DNA of 64,000 nt, taken from contig NZ_SMGP01000001.1 of the NCBI RefSeq assembly GCF_004339745.1, positions 3,782,001 to 3,846,000 on the forward strand. The letters are read 5' to 3'. The notes below the pieces were generated by a model. That model saw nothing but the letters and a program-made list of their open reading frames with translations. It was not told the origin of the DNA and searched no databases. Both the position numbers and the translations under genes were made by a program. Below, piece by piece: positions 42,616 through 54,570 of the stretch (its first letter is position 1; the number at the start of each line of letters is the position of its first letter). The DNA is from Paraburkholderia sp. BL9I2N2 (GTDB lineage Bacteria > Pseudomonadota > Gammaproteobacteria > Burkholderiales > Burkholderiaceae).

Positions 42616-43803
42616 TTACGCTTTGCGCGGCGGCTGTTTCATCTGTGCGGCGATTATAAGCCAGCACAAGACGAGCCCCGAACACGTAAAAAAGACAGCG
42701 CTCTGACCATCCACTTTCAGCAGCCAACCGCCGACCACTCCGCCCAGCGCAAGACCGATCGACTGCGTGGTGTTGTACACGCCTGCGGCCGCGCCCTTGC
42801 GGGTGCCGGGCGCCAGTTTCGACACCAGCGAAGGCTGCGAAGCCTCAAGAATATTGAAGCCCAAAAAGTACACAAAAAGAATCGCCGCCACACTCAGAAT
42901 CGTATGCGGAGCGACGCCCAATAACAACTGTCCGATCAGGATAAGACCAATCGCGGACAGCAGCACGATCTTCATTTTGCCGCGCTTTTCGGCGGCGATG
43001 ATCGCGGGCACCATCATCACGAACGAGAGGCCCATGACCGGCAAATACACTTTCCAGTGCGACGCGACCGGCAGGCCGCCGGCTTCGAGAATGCGCGGCA
43101 CGACGAGAAACAGCGCGGTTTGCGTGGCATGCAGCACCAGCACGCCGAAGTTCAGACGCAGCAACTCGACGTTGTGCAGCACTTCGGCGAACGGCGCGCG
43201 TACGTGCACCGGCTTCGGCGCATCGGGCACGATCCACAGCACCACGCCGATCGCCAGAATCGAGAAGATGCCGACGAGCGTAAACAGCCCGCTCATGCCG
43301 ACCCACTGGAACACGATAGGCGCACCGACAATCGCCACCGCGAACGACACGCCGATGCTGCCGCCCACCATCGCCATCGCCTTGGTGCGATGTTCCTCGG
43401 CGGTCAGGTCGGCGATAAACGCGATCACCGCCGACGACACCGCGCCCATGCCCTGAATCACCCGCCCGACGATGATCCACGTCATGTCGTGCGCGCCCGC
43501 CGCCACGAAGCTGCCTAGCGCGAAAATCAGCAGACCGGTCGCAATGACCGGTTTGCGTCCGACCTTGTCGGAGACCCAGCCATAAAAGATGTACAGCATG
43601 GATTGCGTCACGCCGTACGCGCCGAGCGCGATCCCCACCAGCAGCACGTTATCGCCGCCGGGGATGGTCTTCGCGTAGATCGAGAATACCGGCATGATCA
43701 TGAAGAGACCGAGCATGCGCAGCGCGAAGATCGCGGCAAGCGACACGGTCGCGCGCAGTTCAGGCGCGCTCATGCGTGAGGAGGTGGCAGACGGATTGGA
43801 CAT
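42616..43803 (-). CDS. MFS transporter (YajR-like)
   Basis: 395 residues, 12 helices. ALRMLGLFMIMPVFSIYA in helix 1 and motif A YGWVSDKVGRKPVIATGLL are typical of the DHA1 drug-exporter branch that includes YajR, but the C-terminal extra domain of E. coli YajR is absent here. The substrate is unknown. It lies 136 bp upstream of ssb on the same strand and diverges from uvrA. This pairing with ssb and uvrA is commonly conserved, so it is probably a core gene rather than an acquired one. Confidence 0.88.
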   Translation of the reverse strand: MSNPSATSSRMSAPELRATVSLAAIFALRMLGLFMIMPVFSIYAKTIPGGDNVLLVGIALGAYGVTQSMLYIFYGWVSDKVGRKPVIATGLLIFALGSFVAAGAHDMTWIIVGRVIQGMGAVSSAVIAFIADLTAEEHRTKAMAMVGGSIGVSFAVAIVGAPIVFQWVGMSGLFTLVGIFSILAIGVVLWIVPDAPKPVHVRAPFAEVLHNVELLRLNFGVLVLHATQTALFLVVPRILEAGGLPVASHWKVYLPVMGLSFVMMVPAIIAAEKRGKMKIVLLSAIGLILIGQLLLGVAPHTILSVAAILFVYFLGFNILEASQPSLVSKLAPGTRKGAAAGVYNTTQSIGLALGGVVGGWLLKVDGQSAVFFTCSGLVLCWLIIAAQMKQPPRKA

Positions 43804-44148
43804 CGGGAGCGTTCGTTGATTGAGCTGGGCGGCACACCGCGGGCAGGCACAGCGGCGGAGCGGCCACGACCGCGCGGCTTACCGCAAGACGGCGGGCTGG
43901 CAGCGGCGCGGCGTTCGAGCCGACGGCCTTGCTGCATGCCCGCTGGCGCCTCGCGGTGTCTTGCGGTTGCCTTGTACTCGCGGAAAACGGCCCCAGTTAG
44001 ACCTCTTCCCCGCGGCGCTGGACCGCTGCCTTACAGCTCGCCTCAACGCCTCTTCAGGCTGTCAGGAAGCCGTAACGGCGGTCTTGAAAAGTCGTTATAG
44101 TAGCAGGTTTAGCCTCTTCCTCTTTCCGCCAGTTCATGGAATAAATCC
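43804..44148. other. Divergent promoter region of the MFS gene and uvrA
   Basis: 345 bp. A TATAGT -10-like box is at 44096-44101 with only a poor -35 (TAACGG, 17 bp upstream). I looked for a LexA box (CTGT-N8-ACAG) and found none, so SOS control of uvrA is not supported by this sequence. The uvrA start is preceded by a duplicated 13-bp block. Confidence 0.5.
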
Positions 44149-47022
<2,874 letters not shown>

Positions 47023-47056
47023 CGCTGCACAACTCAGGTTGGAGACGGAATAAGCC

Positions 47057-48142
47057 ATGGCCAAGCGGAATCAGGCGCGCGACGACGGGCAAGTGCAGGA
47101 CCTACGCCCACGCCCGGTCAGGCTGACGAGCGACATGAGCCTGCCGAAGCTGTCGGCGGTCGAAATCGGCAGTTATATTGTGATGCTGTTCGGCATGTGG
47201 GCGGTCATCGAACTTCGTCTGCTCGGCGCGTTGCTCGCCGGGCTGCTGGTGTTCCAACTGGTCCACACGATCGCGCCGCGCATAGAGCGCCACATGTCGA
47301 GCAAGCGGGCGCGCTGGCTCGCGGTGGTGATCCTGGCCACGGTGATCGTGGGCGCGCTGACGGGGCTCACGCTCGGCATCATCGAGCATTTCGAGAACGA
47401 CGTGCCGAGCGTGCAGAAGCTGCTCGACCAGGCCATGCAGCTGATCGACCAGGCGCGCGGCCGGATTCCTCAATTTGTCGCCAACTATCTGCCGGTCGAT
47501 ACCGAACAGATGAAGACCAAGGCGGCGGAGCTGATGCAGACGCACGCCAACATGCTTCAGCAAAGCGGCAAGACCGCGGCGCGCGCGTTCACGCATATCC
47601 TGATCGGCATGATCATCGGCGCGATCATCGCGGTCGGCGCGCAGAAGCATATGCAACGGCTGCCGCTGTCCACGGCGTTCGTCACACGCGTGACACGTTT
47701 CGCCGATGCGTTTCGCCGCATCGTGTTTGCTCAGGTGAAGATTTCGGCGATCAATGCGGTCTTTACCGGTATCTTCCTGCTGGTGATCCTGCCGATCTTC
47801 CACGACACACTGCCGTTGTCGAAGACGCTGGTGCTGGTCACGTTTATCGTCGGCTTGCTGCCGGTGATCGGCAATCTGATCTCGAACACGATCATCGTGG
47901 CGGTGGCGCTCTCGGTGAGCTTTCCGGCGGCCGTCATGTCGCTCGTGTTCCTGATCCTGATTCACAAGCTCGAGTACTTCCTGAACGCGCGTATCGTCGG
48001 CGGACAGATCGAGGCGCGCGCGTGGGAATTGCTGATCGCCATGCTCATCATGGAAGCCGCGTTCGGTCTTCCCGGCGTGATCGCGGCGCCGATTTTTTAT
48101 GCGTACATCAAGCGCGAACTGATTTACTTGCGGTTGGTTTGA
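47057..48142 (+). CDS. AI-2E family transporter (PerM/YdiK-like)
   Basis: 361 residues. About seven or eight membrane segments with a soluble insertion (about 115-175) after the first three, as in the AI-2 exporter/UPF0118 family. The C-terminal half contains the family stretch TFIVGLLPVIGNLISNTIIV and AFGLPGVIAAPIFYAYIKREL. Family members include TqsA, implicated in AI-2 export, and Na+/H+ antiporters, so the substrate is open. It lies 34 bp after uvrA and ends at a strong terminator, so it is probably cotranscribed with uvrA. Confidence 0.88.
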   Translation: MAKRNQARDDGQVQDLRPRPVRLTSDMSLPKLSAVEIGSYIVMLFGMWAVIELRLLGALLAGLLVFQLVHTIAPRIERHMSSKRARWLAVVILATVIVGALTGLTLGIIEHFENDVPSVQKLLDQAMQLIDQARGRIPQFVANYLPVDTEQMKTKAAELMQTHANMLQQSGKTAARAFTHILIGMIIGAIIAVGAQKHMQRLPLSTAFVTRVTRFADAFRRIVFAQVKISAINAVFTGIFLLVILPIFHDTLPLSKTLVLVTFIVGLLPVIGNLISNTIIVAVALSVSFPAAVMSLVFLILIHKLEYFLNARIVGGQIEARAWELLIAMLIMEAAFGLPGVIAAPIFYAYIKRELIYLRLV

Positions 48143-48181
48143 GGCTGCGGCGAGCGGTCTGGACGCGGGTCGGCGGATAAG

Positions 48182-48211
48182 AAAAAGCGGCACTTTCGGT
48201 GCCGCTTTTTT
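48182..48211. terminator. Bidirectional intrinsic terminator between convergent genes
   Basis: A stem of AAAAAGCGGCAC with its complement (48182-48193, 48199-48210), a 5-nt loop and T-runs on both strands lies between the AI-2E permease (plus) and the TonB receptor (minus). It can serve both genes. Confidence 0.9.
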
Positions 48212-48216
48212 CATGC

Positions 48217-50385
48217 TCAGAAGTCGATGCGCGCGTTCAGTGACAACGTGCGCGGGTCGCCCGGTGTCACATAGTCCGCGTATTGGTACTCCCAGTAGCG
48301 GCGATTGAGCAGGTTGTCGATCGCCGCGCGGAACGTCACATCGTAGCCGCCTATGCGCGTCGCATAGCTCGCGCCGAGATTGACCAGCATGTAGCCCGGC
48401 GTATCCAGATTGCCGGACGGGCGCACGTTGGTGTTGCCCGTGAACTTCGCGTCCGCGCCAATGCGCAGCCCCGGCACATACGGCACCGAGTACGTCGCAT
48501 GGCCCGCTACCACGAACTGCGGCGCGCCGGCCACGCGATTGCCGTTATTGGCCGAGCCCTTCTCGTACTTCGTGTTGATCCACATGAGATCGCCACCGAC
48601 GTCCCAGCTCGTGCCGAGGCGCACATCGCCGCCGAACTCCACGCCCTGGAAGATCGACTCGCCGTCCTGCGTGTAGACGTTAGCGCTATTCGCGTAGGCC
48701 GAGCCGCGCTCGATCCGGAACAGCGCGGCCGTCGCGCTCCAGCGCTCATGCTCGCTCTTGATCCCGACTTCGTATTGCTTGCTGCGCAACGGCTTGAGGA
48801 GTTCGCCGCGGTTCGCGTAGGTGTCGCCGACCACGGTGCCCGCTTCCAGCGACTCAACGTAGCTCGTGTAGAGCGTCGTGGTCGGCGCGAGCTTGAACAT
48901 CAGCGCCACCGTCGGCGTCACGACGCCGTTCTGGCTATAGGTCGACGTGGTCGCGCCGGTGGTCGAGTAGCCGTGCTGCTCGTAATTCGTGTAGCGCACG
49001 CCGCCGAGTACCGACCAGCGCTGCGTCAACTGGATCGTATCGTTCGCAAACAACGCTTTTTGCGTAATGTCGCTGTCGCGGTAGGTGTAGTAGTTCGACG
49101 CGCTGTAGAACGTATTGGTGTTCGGCTGGTAGAGGTTGCCGGTGCCGATCTGGCCGAAGAAGCTGTTCGCGCCGTAGTCGTTCGTTTGACGCTGATACGC
49201 CGCGCCGATCACGAGCTGGTGCTGCAACGGCCCCGTCTTCACGCTGCCTTCCGCCGACACCTGCCACAAACTCAACTGATGCCCTTCCTTGCCGGCGAAG
49301 CGGCTGTCGGTGTAATCGCCGGCGCTGTTCTGCAGGTAGTAGGTGCTTTCGTTGCGATCGCGCGAGCTTTTGCTGTAGCTGTAGGTCGCGTTCAGCGTCC
49401 AGTCCGGGCTCAGGTTGTACTGCACGCCCGCGGTATAGAGCTGGACGTTCGTGTTCAGATGCTGGTCGGGACCGGAAAGGTTGCTGGTGCCGCCGCTCAT
49501 CGTATGCGGCAAGACGGTGCCCGGATATTCCGCCGTCGAGATCGCGCCGGTGATACCGCTCGAATGGCGCTCCTGATACAGCGCGCCGAACGTGGCCTTG
49601 AGGTCGCGCGTGATGCGTGCATCGAGTGCGACCGACACCGAGTCGCGCCGCACGTTGCCGTCGTTATAAGTCTTGCCTTCCTCGTGCGTGGCGTTTAGGC
49701 GATAGCCGAACATGCCGTTAGGACCGACCCGGCCGCCGAGATCCGCATGCTCGGTCCATACGCCGTCGGTGTAATAGCCGATGTCGACGCTGCGCACGGG
49801 CGTCGTCGAGACCGGCGGCTTTTTCGTCACGTAGTTGACCACGCCGCCCGGCGCGCCGAAGCCGTACATGAAACCGGTCAGCCCCTTGAGCAATTCCACT
49901 TTCTCGAGTTGCTCGTACGGCATCGTGACGCCGTAGCTGTTAAACGGCATGCCGTCGATCTTGAAGCCCGACTGCCAGTCGAGCTGCATGCCGCGCACCG
50001 TCAGATACGTGGCCCATGCGTTGTAGGCGTTGCCGTTGTCGGACACGGAGGCATCGGTGGCGAATACATCGCCGAGCTTGGTTGGCTGGCGATCCTGCAG
50101 CTCTTCACTCGTGACCACGGTGGTCGAGAACGGCGTGTCGAGTTGCGATCGTGTGCCGAGCGCGCCGCTGCTCACGTCTTCCTTCAGATGCTGCTCGGTG
50201 TCTTGCGCCGCTGTGACCTTGACGGCCGGCAGCGCTTTTTCGCCGTTATCCGTGGACGCTGCCGTGGCCGACGCCTGCTGTGCCCATGCCGCGTGGCTGG
50301 TTGCCAGCGCCAGACACACTGTCAAATGCAGCGGCCGCATCGTCAGTTTTTTCTTCGGCTCTTCTACCCCGTTTCTTACGCTCAT
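48217..50385 (-). CDS. TonB-dependent siderophore receptor
   Basis: 722 residues from ATG 50385 (MSVRNGVEE); the frame is open to 50520, and ATG 50340 (MRPLHL) is another candidate directly before the signal peptide. Signal peptide ends near AWA-QQ. A TonB-box-like ALPAVKVTAA is followed by the plug domain (VRGMQLDWQSGFKIDGMPF, LLKGLTGFMYGFGAPGGVVNYVTKKP) and a 22-strand barrel ending LSLNARIDF with the terminal phenylalanine. No N-terminal signalling (STN) domain, so no FecI/FecR-type surface signalling. FhuE/FpvA-type; the siderophore is unknown. A Fur box lies 36 bp upstream, and a PepSY reductase-like gene diverges from it. Confidence 0.93.
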   Translation of the reverse strand: MSVRNGVEEPKKKLTMRPLHLTVCLALATSHAAWAQQASATAASTDNGEKALPAVKVTAAQDTEQHLKEDVSSGALGTRSQLDTPFSTTVVTSEELQDRQPTKLGDVFATDASVSDNGNAYNAWATYLTVRGMQLDWQSGFKIDGMPFNSYGVTMPYEQLEKVELLKGLTGFMYGFGAPGGVVNYVTKKPPVSTTPVRSVDIGYYTDGVWTEHADLGGRVGPNGMFGYRLNATHEEGKTYNDGNVRRDSVSVALDARITRDLKATFGALYQERHSSGITGAISTAEYPGTVLPHTMSGGTSNLSGPDQHLNTNVQLYTAGVQYNLSPDWTLNATYSYSKSSRDRNESTYYLQNSAGDYTDSRFAGKEGHQLSLWQVSAEGSVKTGPLQHQLVIGAAYQRQTNDYGANSFFGQIGTGNLYQPNTNTFYSASNYYTYRDSDITQKALFANDTIQLTQRWSVLGGVRYTNYEQHGYSTTGATTSTYSQNGVVTPTVALMFKLAPTTTLYTSYVESLEAGTVVGDTYANRGELLKPLRSKQYEVGIKSEHERWSATAALFRIERGSAYANSANVYTQDGESIFQGVEFGGDVRLGTSWDVGGDLMWINTKYEKGSANNGNRVAGAPQFVVAGHATYSVPYVPGLRIGADAKFTGNTNVRPSGNLDTPGYMLVNLGASYATRIGGYDVTFRAAIDNLLNRRYWEYQYADYVTPGDPRTLSLNARIDF

Positions 50386-50420
50386 CGCCTGATTCCGCAG
50401 TTTTTGTTTTTCCCCACCAA

Positions 50421-50437
50421 ATGAGAATGATTCCCAT
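50421..50437. promoter_or_regulatory. Fur box of the TonB receptor
   Basis: ATGAGAA-TGA-TTCCCAT is an inverted repeat with one mismatch. The overlapping GAGAATGATTCCCATTCGA (50423-50441) agrees with the 19-bp Fur consensus at 12 of 19 positions. It lies 36 bp before the receptor start, the right place to repress it when iron is plentiful. Confidence 0.75.
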
Positions 50438-50634
50438 TCGACAAGGTCGCGATGATGCCGAAGATTTATGCTAATTGTAAGCTTCGATATGCGACATTTT
50501 GTCGCACAGGCTGCAGCCATGTTGGCTGAAACCCTTGCTGAATGGTGCTCTCAGGGCCGCGCGCAAGCAGGCGGCTGTTGTCGAGCCACGCCACATTTAC
50601 GACAAACTTGCAGCGCGTGGCATGATTCCTTAAG

Positions 50635-50653
50635 ATGCGAACAATTCCCATTT
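50635..50653. promoter_or_regulatory. Second Fur-like box, upstream of the PepSY gene
   Basis: ATGCGAACAATTCCCATTT matches the first Fur box of this region at 15 of 19 positions. It ends 61 bp before the PepSY start at 50714, which suggests that both divergent genes are repressed by Fur separately. Confidence 0.6.
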
Positions 50654-50713
50654 GCACTAAGCCTCTGTCGTGACACCCCTTTCGAAGTCCTGCTCCGTCG
50701 CGACGGCTCGCCC

Positions 50714-51940
50714 ATGAGGCGCCAGTTCGTCCGTCTGCACCGCTGGTTCGGTGTCGCCACGGCGCTGTTTCTGTTCGTCGCCGGTCTGACTGGCGCGATC
50801 ATCGCGTGGGACCATGAACTCGATGCGGCGCTGAATCCATCTTTCTTCAAAGCCCGCACCGCCGGCCCGGCACTGTCGGGCCTCGAGTTGGCGCGCCGCG
50901 TGGAAGCCGCCGATCCGCGTCTCCAGGTGACGTATCTGCCGCTGGCGGCCGAGCCTGGCCATACGCTGCAAATGATGGTGCTGCCGCGGACCAACCCGGC
51001 CACGCAGAAGCCCTACCCGCTCGATTTCAATCAGATCGCCGTCGATCCCGCCACCGGCGAGATCCAGGGACGCCGCGAATGGGGCGTCGTCTCGCTCGCG
51101 CGGCTCAATCTGATCCCGTTCATCTACAAGCTCCACTACACGCTGCAACTGCCGTTTACGGGCGGCGTCGATATCGGCACGTGGTTGATGGGGATCGTCG
51201 GCATCATCTGGCTGTTCGACAGCGTGATCGCGCTGTGGCTCTCGTTTCCGAGCGTCAAGGCGTGGCGCAAGTCGTTCGCGTTCCGCCTCGGGCGGGGCGG
51301 CTATGCGCTCACTTTCGATTTGCACCGCTCGGGCGGCGTGTGGATCTGGGGCTTGCTGATGATCGTCGCGCTGACGTCGGTGTCGATGAATCTGTCAGCG
51401 CCAGTGGTGCGCCCAATCGTGTCGCTGTTCTCGAAGCTCACGCCGGATCCGATCAACAACCCTGAAATCCTGCGCGCCGCGCAACCCGGCGACAAAGTAT
51501 TGAGCCGCGAGCGCATCGTGCAACTGGCCGAGCAGGCCGGCAAGGCGCAAAACCTCGACGTCGCGCCAGGCGGCATCTACTACGCGGAATTCCTGCATGC
51601 GTACGGCGTCGGTTTCTACGCGACCGGCAATGATCACGGCGATCTCGGCCTCGGCAATCCGTGGATGTATTGGGACGCGGCCACCGGCAAGCAACTCGGC
51701 GCGCAGATTCCCGGCAAGGGCACGGCGGGCGACATCTTCGTGCAGGTGCAATTCCCTCTGCACTCGGGACGCATCCTAGGTCTCGGCGGACGGATTCTGA
51801 TCACCGCAGTCGGCGTCGCGGTCGCCGTGCTGAGCGCCACGGGGCTGCTGATCTGGCTGAAGAAGCTGAACGCGCGCCGCCGTTCGGCGCAAAACGCCAA
51901 TGTGGCGCGCGACGCGGGCCAGTCCGCAGCGCGCTCATAG
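50714..51940 (+). CDS. PepSY-associated membrane protein, probable siderophore-iron reductase
   Basis: 408 residues from ATG 50714 (MRRQFVRLHRWFG, the usual start of the family); upstream extension rejected. Four membrane segments: about 12-32, 160-190, 210-235 and 365-390. Two periplasmic PepSY-like parts carry LDFNQIAVDPATGEIQGRREW and NPWMYWDAATGKQLGAQIPG. Histidines in the helices (LHRWFG, YKLHYTLQL, DLHRSGG) fit heme binding. Relatives next to ferrisiderophore receptors act in iron release by reduction in the periplasm. The divergent Fur-controlled arrangement with a TonB receptor supports this, without proof. Confidence 0.88.
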   Translation: MRRQFVRLHRWFGVATALFLFVAGLTGAIIAWDHELDAALNPSFFKARTAGPALSGLELARRVEAADPRLQVTYLPLAAEPGHTLQMMVLPRTNPATQKPYPLDFNQIAVDPATGEIQGRREWGVVSLARLNLIPFIYKLHYTLQLPFTGGVDIGTWLMGIVGIIWLFDSVIALWLSFPSVKAWRKSFAFRLGRGGYALTFDLHRSGGVWIWGLLMIVALTSVSMNLSAPVVRPIVSLFSKLTPDPINNPEILRAAQPGDKVLSRERIVQLAEQAGKAQNLDVAPGGIYYAEFLHAYGVGFYATGNDHGDLGLGNPWMYWDAATGKQLGAQIPGKGTAGDIFVQVQFPLHSGRILGLGGRILITAVGVAVAVLSATGLLIWLKKLNARRRSAQNANVARDAGQSAARS

Positions 51941-51944
51941 ACTC

Positions 51945-51982
51945 AAAAAAAAGGCGGCGCCGGGATCGTCCGGCCACCGCCC
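51945..51982 (-). terminator. Intrinsic terminator of purU
   Basis: On the minus strand a GC-rich stem with a small bulge (GGCGG/CCGCC and GCCGG/CCGGC pairs) is followed by eight T (51952-51945). It sits between convergent purU and the PepSY gene; the T-run serves purU. Confidence 0.8.
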
Positions 51983-52012
51983 TCTACTGCGCAAGCCTGC
52001 TAGCAACGGCTC

Positions 52013-52882
52013 TTAGCGAAACACCACCGTCTTGCTGCCGTTCAACACGACGCGATGCTCCACGTGCCACTTCACCGCACGCGCCAGCGTCACGCACTCG
52101 ACATCGCGGCCGATCGCCGTGAGCTGCTCCGGCGTCATGCTGTGGTCCACGCGCTCCACTTCCTGTTCGATGATCGGACCTTCGTCGAGATCCGTCGTCA
52201 CGTAATGGGCGGTCGCGCCGATCAGCTTCACGCCGCGGTCGAACGCCTGGTAATACGGCTTCGCGCCCTTGAAGCTCGGCAGGAACGAGTGGTGAATGTT
52301 GATCGCGCGGCCAGCCAGCGCTTCGCACAGCTTCGGCGACAGAATCTGCATGTAGCGCGCGAGCACCACCAGGTCGGCCTGATGTTCGTCGATCACTTCG
52401 AGCACGCGCGCTTCCTGCGCGGCTTTCGCGTCGGGCGTGGCGCCCATCAGCGGGAAATGATGGAACGGAATGTCGTAGCTGGCGGCGAGTTGGTAGAACT
52501 CCTTGTGGTTCGAGATGATCGCCGGAATCTCGATACCCAGCTGGCCGGTGCGGTAGCGGAACAGCAGATCGTTCAGGCAATGGCCGATCTTCGACACCAT
52601 GATCACCACGCGCGGCTTCACCGACGCATCGTGCAACTCCCAGCGCATGCCGAACTGCTCGGCGAGCGCCGAGAACGACGTGCGCAGCGCCTCCAGACCC
52701 GGATCGCCGCCCACCTGCTGGAAATGCACGCGCATGAAGAACTCGCCGGTGCGGCTGTCGCCGAACTGCGCGGAGTCGAGAATGTTGCTGCCACGCTCGA
52801 ATAGAAAGCCCGACACGGCGTGAACGATGCCGGGCCGGTCGGCGCACGACAGTTTGAGGATAAAGCTGTGATCGGTCGACAT
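52013..52882 (-). CDS. purU: Formyltetrahydrofolate deformylase
   Basis: 289 residues from ATG 52882 (MSTDHSFILKLSCADRPGIV); the longer frame to 53038 is rejected. An N-terminal ACT domain (about 5-85) is followed by a formyl-transferase domain with INIHHSFLPSFKGAKPY and GATAHYVTTDLDEGPII, containing the catalytic Asn/His/Asp set. It hydrolyses 10-formyl-THF to formate and THF, balancing one-carbon pools and supplying formate for purine synthesis. The ACT domain implies control by methionine and glycine, as in E. coli. Confidence 0.96.
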   Translation of the reverse strand: MSTDHSFILKLSCADRPGIVHAVSGFLFERGSNILDSAQFGDSRTGEFFMRVHFQQVGGDPGLEALRTSFSALAEQFGMRWELHDASVKPRVVIMVSKIGHCLNDLLFRYRTGQLGIEIPAIISNHKEFYQLAASYDIPFHHFPLMGATPDAKAAQEARVLEVIDEHQADLVVLARYMQILSPKLCEALAGRAINIHHSFLPSFKGAKPYYQAFDRGVKLIGATAHYVTTDLDEGPIIEQEVERVDHSMTPEQLTAIGRDVECVTLARAVKWHVEHRVVLNGSKTVVFR

Positions 52883-52982
52883 GACCTGGGTGACTCCCTT
52901 CTTCAATGCGTGGTTTGTTCGGTGTGTCTGGTTCGGTGAAGCGTGTTTCGGCATGGTCGTTGCGCGCGCACCGATGCGGCGC

Positions 52983-53831
52983 TCAGGCGAATACCGGCGG
53001 CACGAACAAGGCCTCGATGCCGGCGCACGCGTCTTCATCGATCCAGCGGCGGCGCAGCAGGCAATCCAGCGTGGCCAGGCTCGCGTCGACGGTCATCGCG
53101 CCCTCCTCGATCCAGCGCGCCGCTTCGTCGATGCGCGCGAGCCGGTGTTCACCCACTTCGCCGTCCTGATTGCGCGGCGCGAAATCGGCCGGCAGCGCGA
53201 GGTCGTAGATGAAAATCTGTTCGGCCTGCGTGCCTTCCGGCAACGATTGCAGCACATGCGCGGTGCGGCCCGCCACAGAGCGCGCGGCGATCTCCTCGGG
53301 AATGCCGGCTTCTTCCCAGCATTCCTTGATGATCGTTGCCTCGACGCCGAAGCCCCAGCCGATGCCGCCCGCCACGACATTGTCGAGCATGCCCGGGTCG
53401 GTCGCCTTGGTGTCGCTGCGGCGCGCGATCCACAATTGCGGGGCGCTATCCTCGTATTCTACGACGCCGTTCAGATGCACCGCGTAGGTCATCGTGCCGA
53501 AGAAGCGCGACGCCGCGCGTTCGATATACGCAAGCGGCGGCGCGTCGAACGCATTACGGATCGCGTAGGTCTCGTTGCGCCAGCCCGGAATGCGGCCATC
53601 GGCGGCAAGTGCGCCGATCACGGAACCGAGCGCCGCGCTGCGTAAATCCACGGTATTGAACGTGGACGCGAGCGTCACACGGGCGCGGTCGATCGCGAAC
53701 ACATCGGGCCAGCGCGCGAGCAGCGGCACATCGCTCGTCCGGATCCAGCCGACTTGTTCGGCATCGATCCAGAACGGCACATGCGCCTGCACGTCGAAGC
53801 GGCGCGCGGCGGTGATGCAAGGCAAAGTCAT
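52983..53831 (-). CDS. NUDIX hydrolase with DUF4743 N-terminal domain
   Basis: 282 residues. The N-terminal ~115 residues are the DUF4743 region, and the rest is a NUDIX domain. The NUDIX box is divergent: KECWEEAGIP supplies the REUxEExGU part with Lys for Arg, but the upstream glutamate position is a Phe. The same variant (KEC-EEAG-P) is found in the Tnr3/plant Nudix group linked to thiamine diphosphate-related damage repair. A role in hydrolysing oxidised or thiamine-type diphosphates is possible but unproven. GGAG precedes ATG 53831. It is 100 bp upstream of purU on the same strand. Confidence 0.85.
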   Translation of the reverse strand: MTLPCITAARRFDVQAHVPFWIDAEQVGWIRTSDVPLLARWPDVFAIDRARVTLASTFNTVDLRSAALGSVIGALAADGRIPGWRNETYAIRNAFDAPPLAYIERAASRFFGTMTYAVHLNGVVEYEDSAPQLWIARRSDTKATDPGMLDNVVAGGIGWGFGVEATIIKECWEEAGIPEEIAARSVAGRTAHVLQSLPEGTQAEQIFIYDLALPADFAPRNQDGEVGEHRLARIDEAARWIEEGAMTVDASLATLDCLLRRRWIDEDACAGIEALFVPPVFA

Positions 53832-53900
53832 TTAAAGCTCCAAGCTAACTGTCTGCGGTCGCTGCCGATGAGCGCCGAGCGTCTTATCGACCCAATCCAA

Positions 53901-54515
53901 TCAATCACGCAACGCGACGCGAATCCCGATTGCGATGAACGTGGCACCGGCCAGGCGATCAAGCCACACGCCCACGCGCGGCCGGCGCTTCAGCCAACCG
54001 CCGATCATCCCCGCGCACACGCCGAACAGCGAAAACACCACCACCGTCTGCAGCATGAACAGCACGCCGAGTTCGAGCATTTGCAGCGTGACGCCTTGCG
54101 TGCCGTGCGGCTGCACGAACTGCGGCAGGAATACGACGAAGAACAACGTCACCTTCGGATTCAGCAGATTGCCGAGCACGCTCTGGCGAAACACCGCCAT
54201 CAACGGCTGCGGCGCGCGTTCGTGCGCGGTCGCGAGACCCTGGCTGCGCAGTGCCTTGATGCCGATCCAGATCAGATACGCGGCGCCGGCAAGTTTGATG
54301 ACTTCAAAGGCAACCGGCGAGGAGCGCAGCAACGCGGCCACGCCGAGCGCGGCCAACGTCGTGTGAAACGTGATGCCGGCTGCAAAACCGAGCGCAGCGA
54401 CGAGCCCCGCCGCGCGGCCCTGCGAGATACCGCGCGCGAGCACTTGCAGATTGTCCGGGCCGGGCGCCATGGTGATAGCAATCGAGGTGGCGAGAAACAG
54501 CAGGAAGTTGGGCAT
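53901..54515 (-). CDS. LysE/RhtB-family amino acid exporter
   Basis: 204 residues, six membrane segments. The N-terminal SIAITMAPGPDNLQVLARGISQGRAAGL motif (G-P-x-N) and the LLNPKVTLFFVVFLPQFV stretch define the RhtB family. It exports amino acids such as homoserine, threonine or leucine, or related compounds; the substrate cannot be assigned. AAGGTAAGAACG precedes ATG 54515. No regulator is adjacent. Confidence 0.92.
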   Translation of the reverse strand: MPNFLLFLATSIAITMAPGPDNLQVLARGISQGRAAGLVAALGFAAGITFHTTLAALGVAALLRSSPVAFEVIKLAGAAYLIWIGIKALRSQGLATAHERAPQPLMAVFRQSVLGNLLNPKVTLFFVVFLPQFVQPHGTQGVTLQMLELGVLFMLQTVVVFSLFGVCAGMIGGWLKRRPRVGVWLDRLAGATFIAIGIRVALRD

Positions 54516-54570
54516 CGTTCTTACCTTCTTGTGACCGGAAAGTAGTTCATAGCGGCTTGGCTGCGACTGA

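Larger units (their letters stand above)
50386..50713. other. Divergent iron-regulated control region
   Basis: 328 bp between the receptor and the PepSY gene, with one Fur box near each gene (50421-50437, 50635-50653). No gene is supported; the upstream extension of the PepSY frame to 50468 lacks a ribosome site and precedes the second Fur box. Confidence 0.7.

Noticed and set aside
43804..44148. LexA/SOS box for uvrA
   Set aside because: Searched for CTGT-N8-ACAG-like sequences; only CTG/CAG pairs with wrong spacing were seen.
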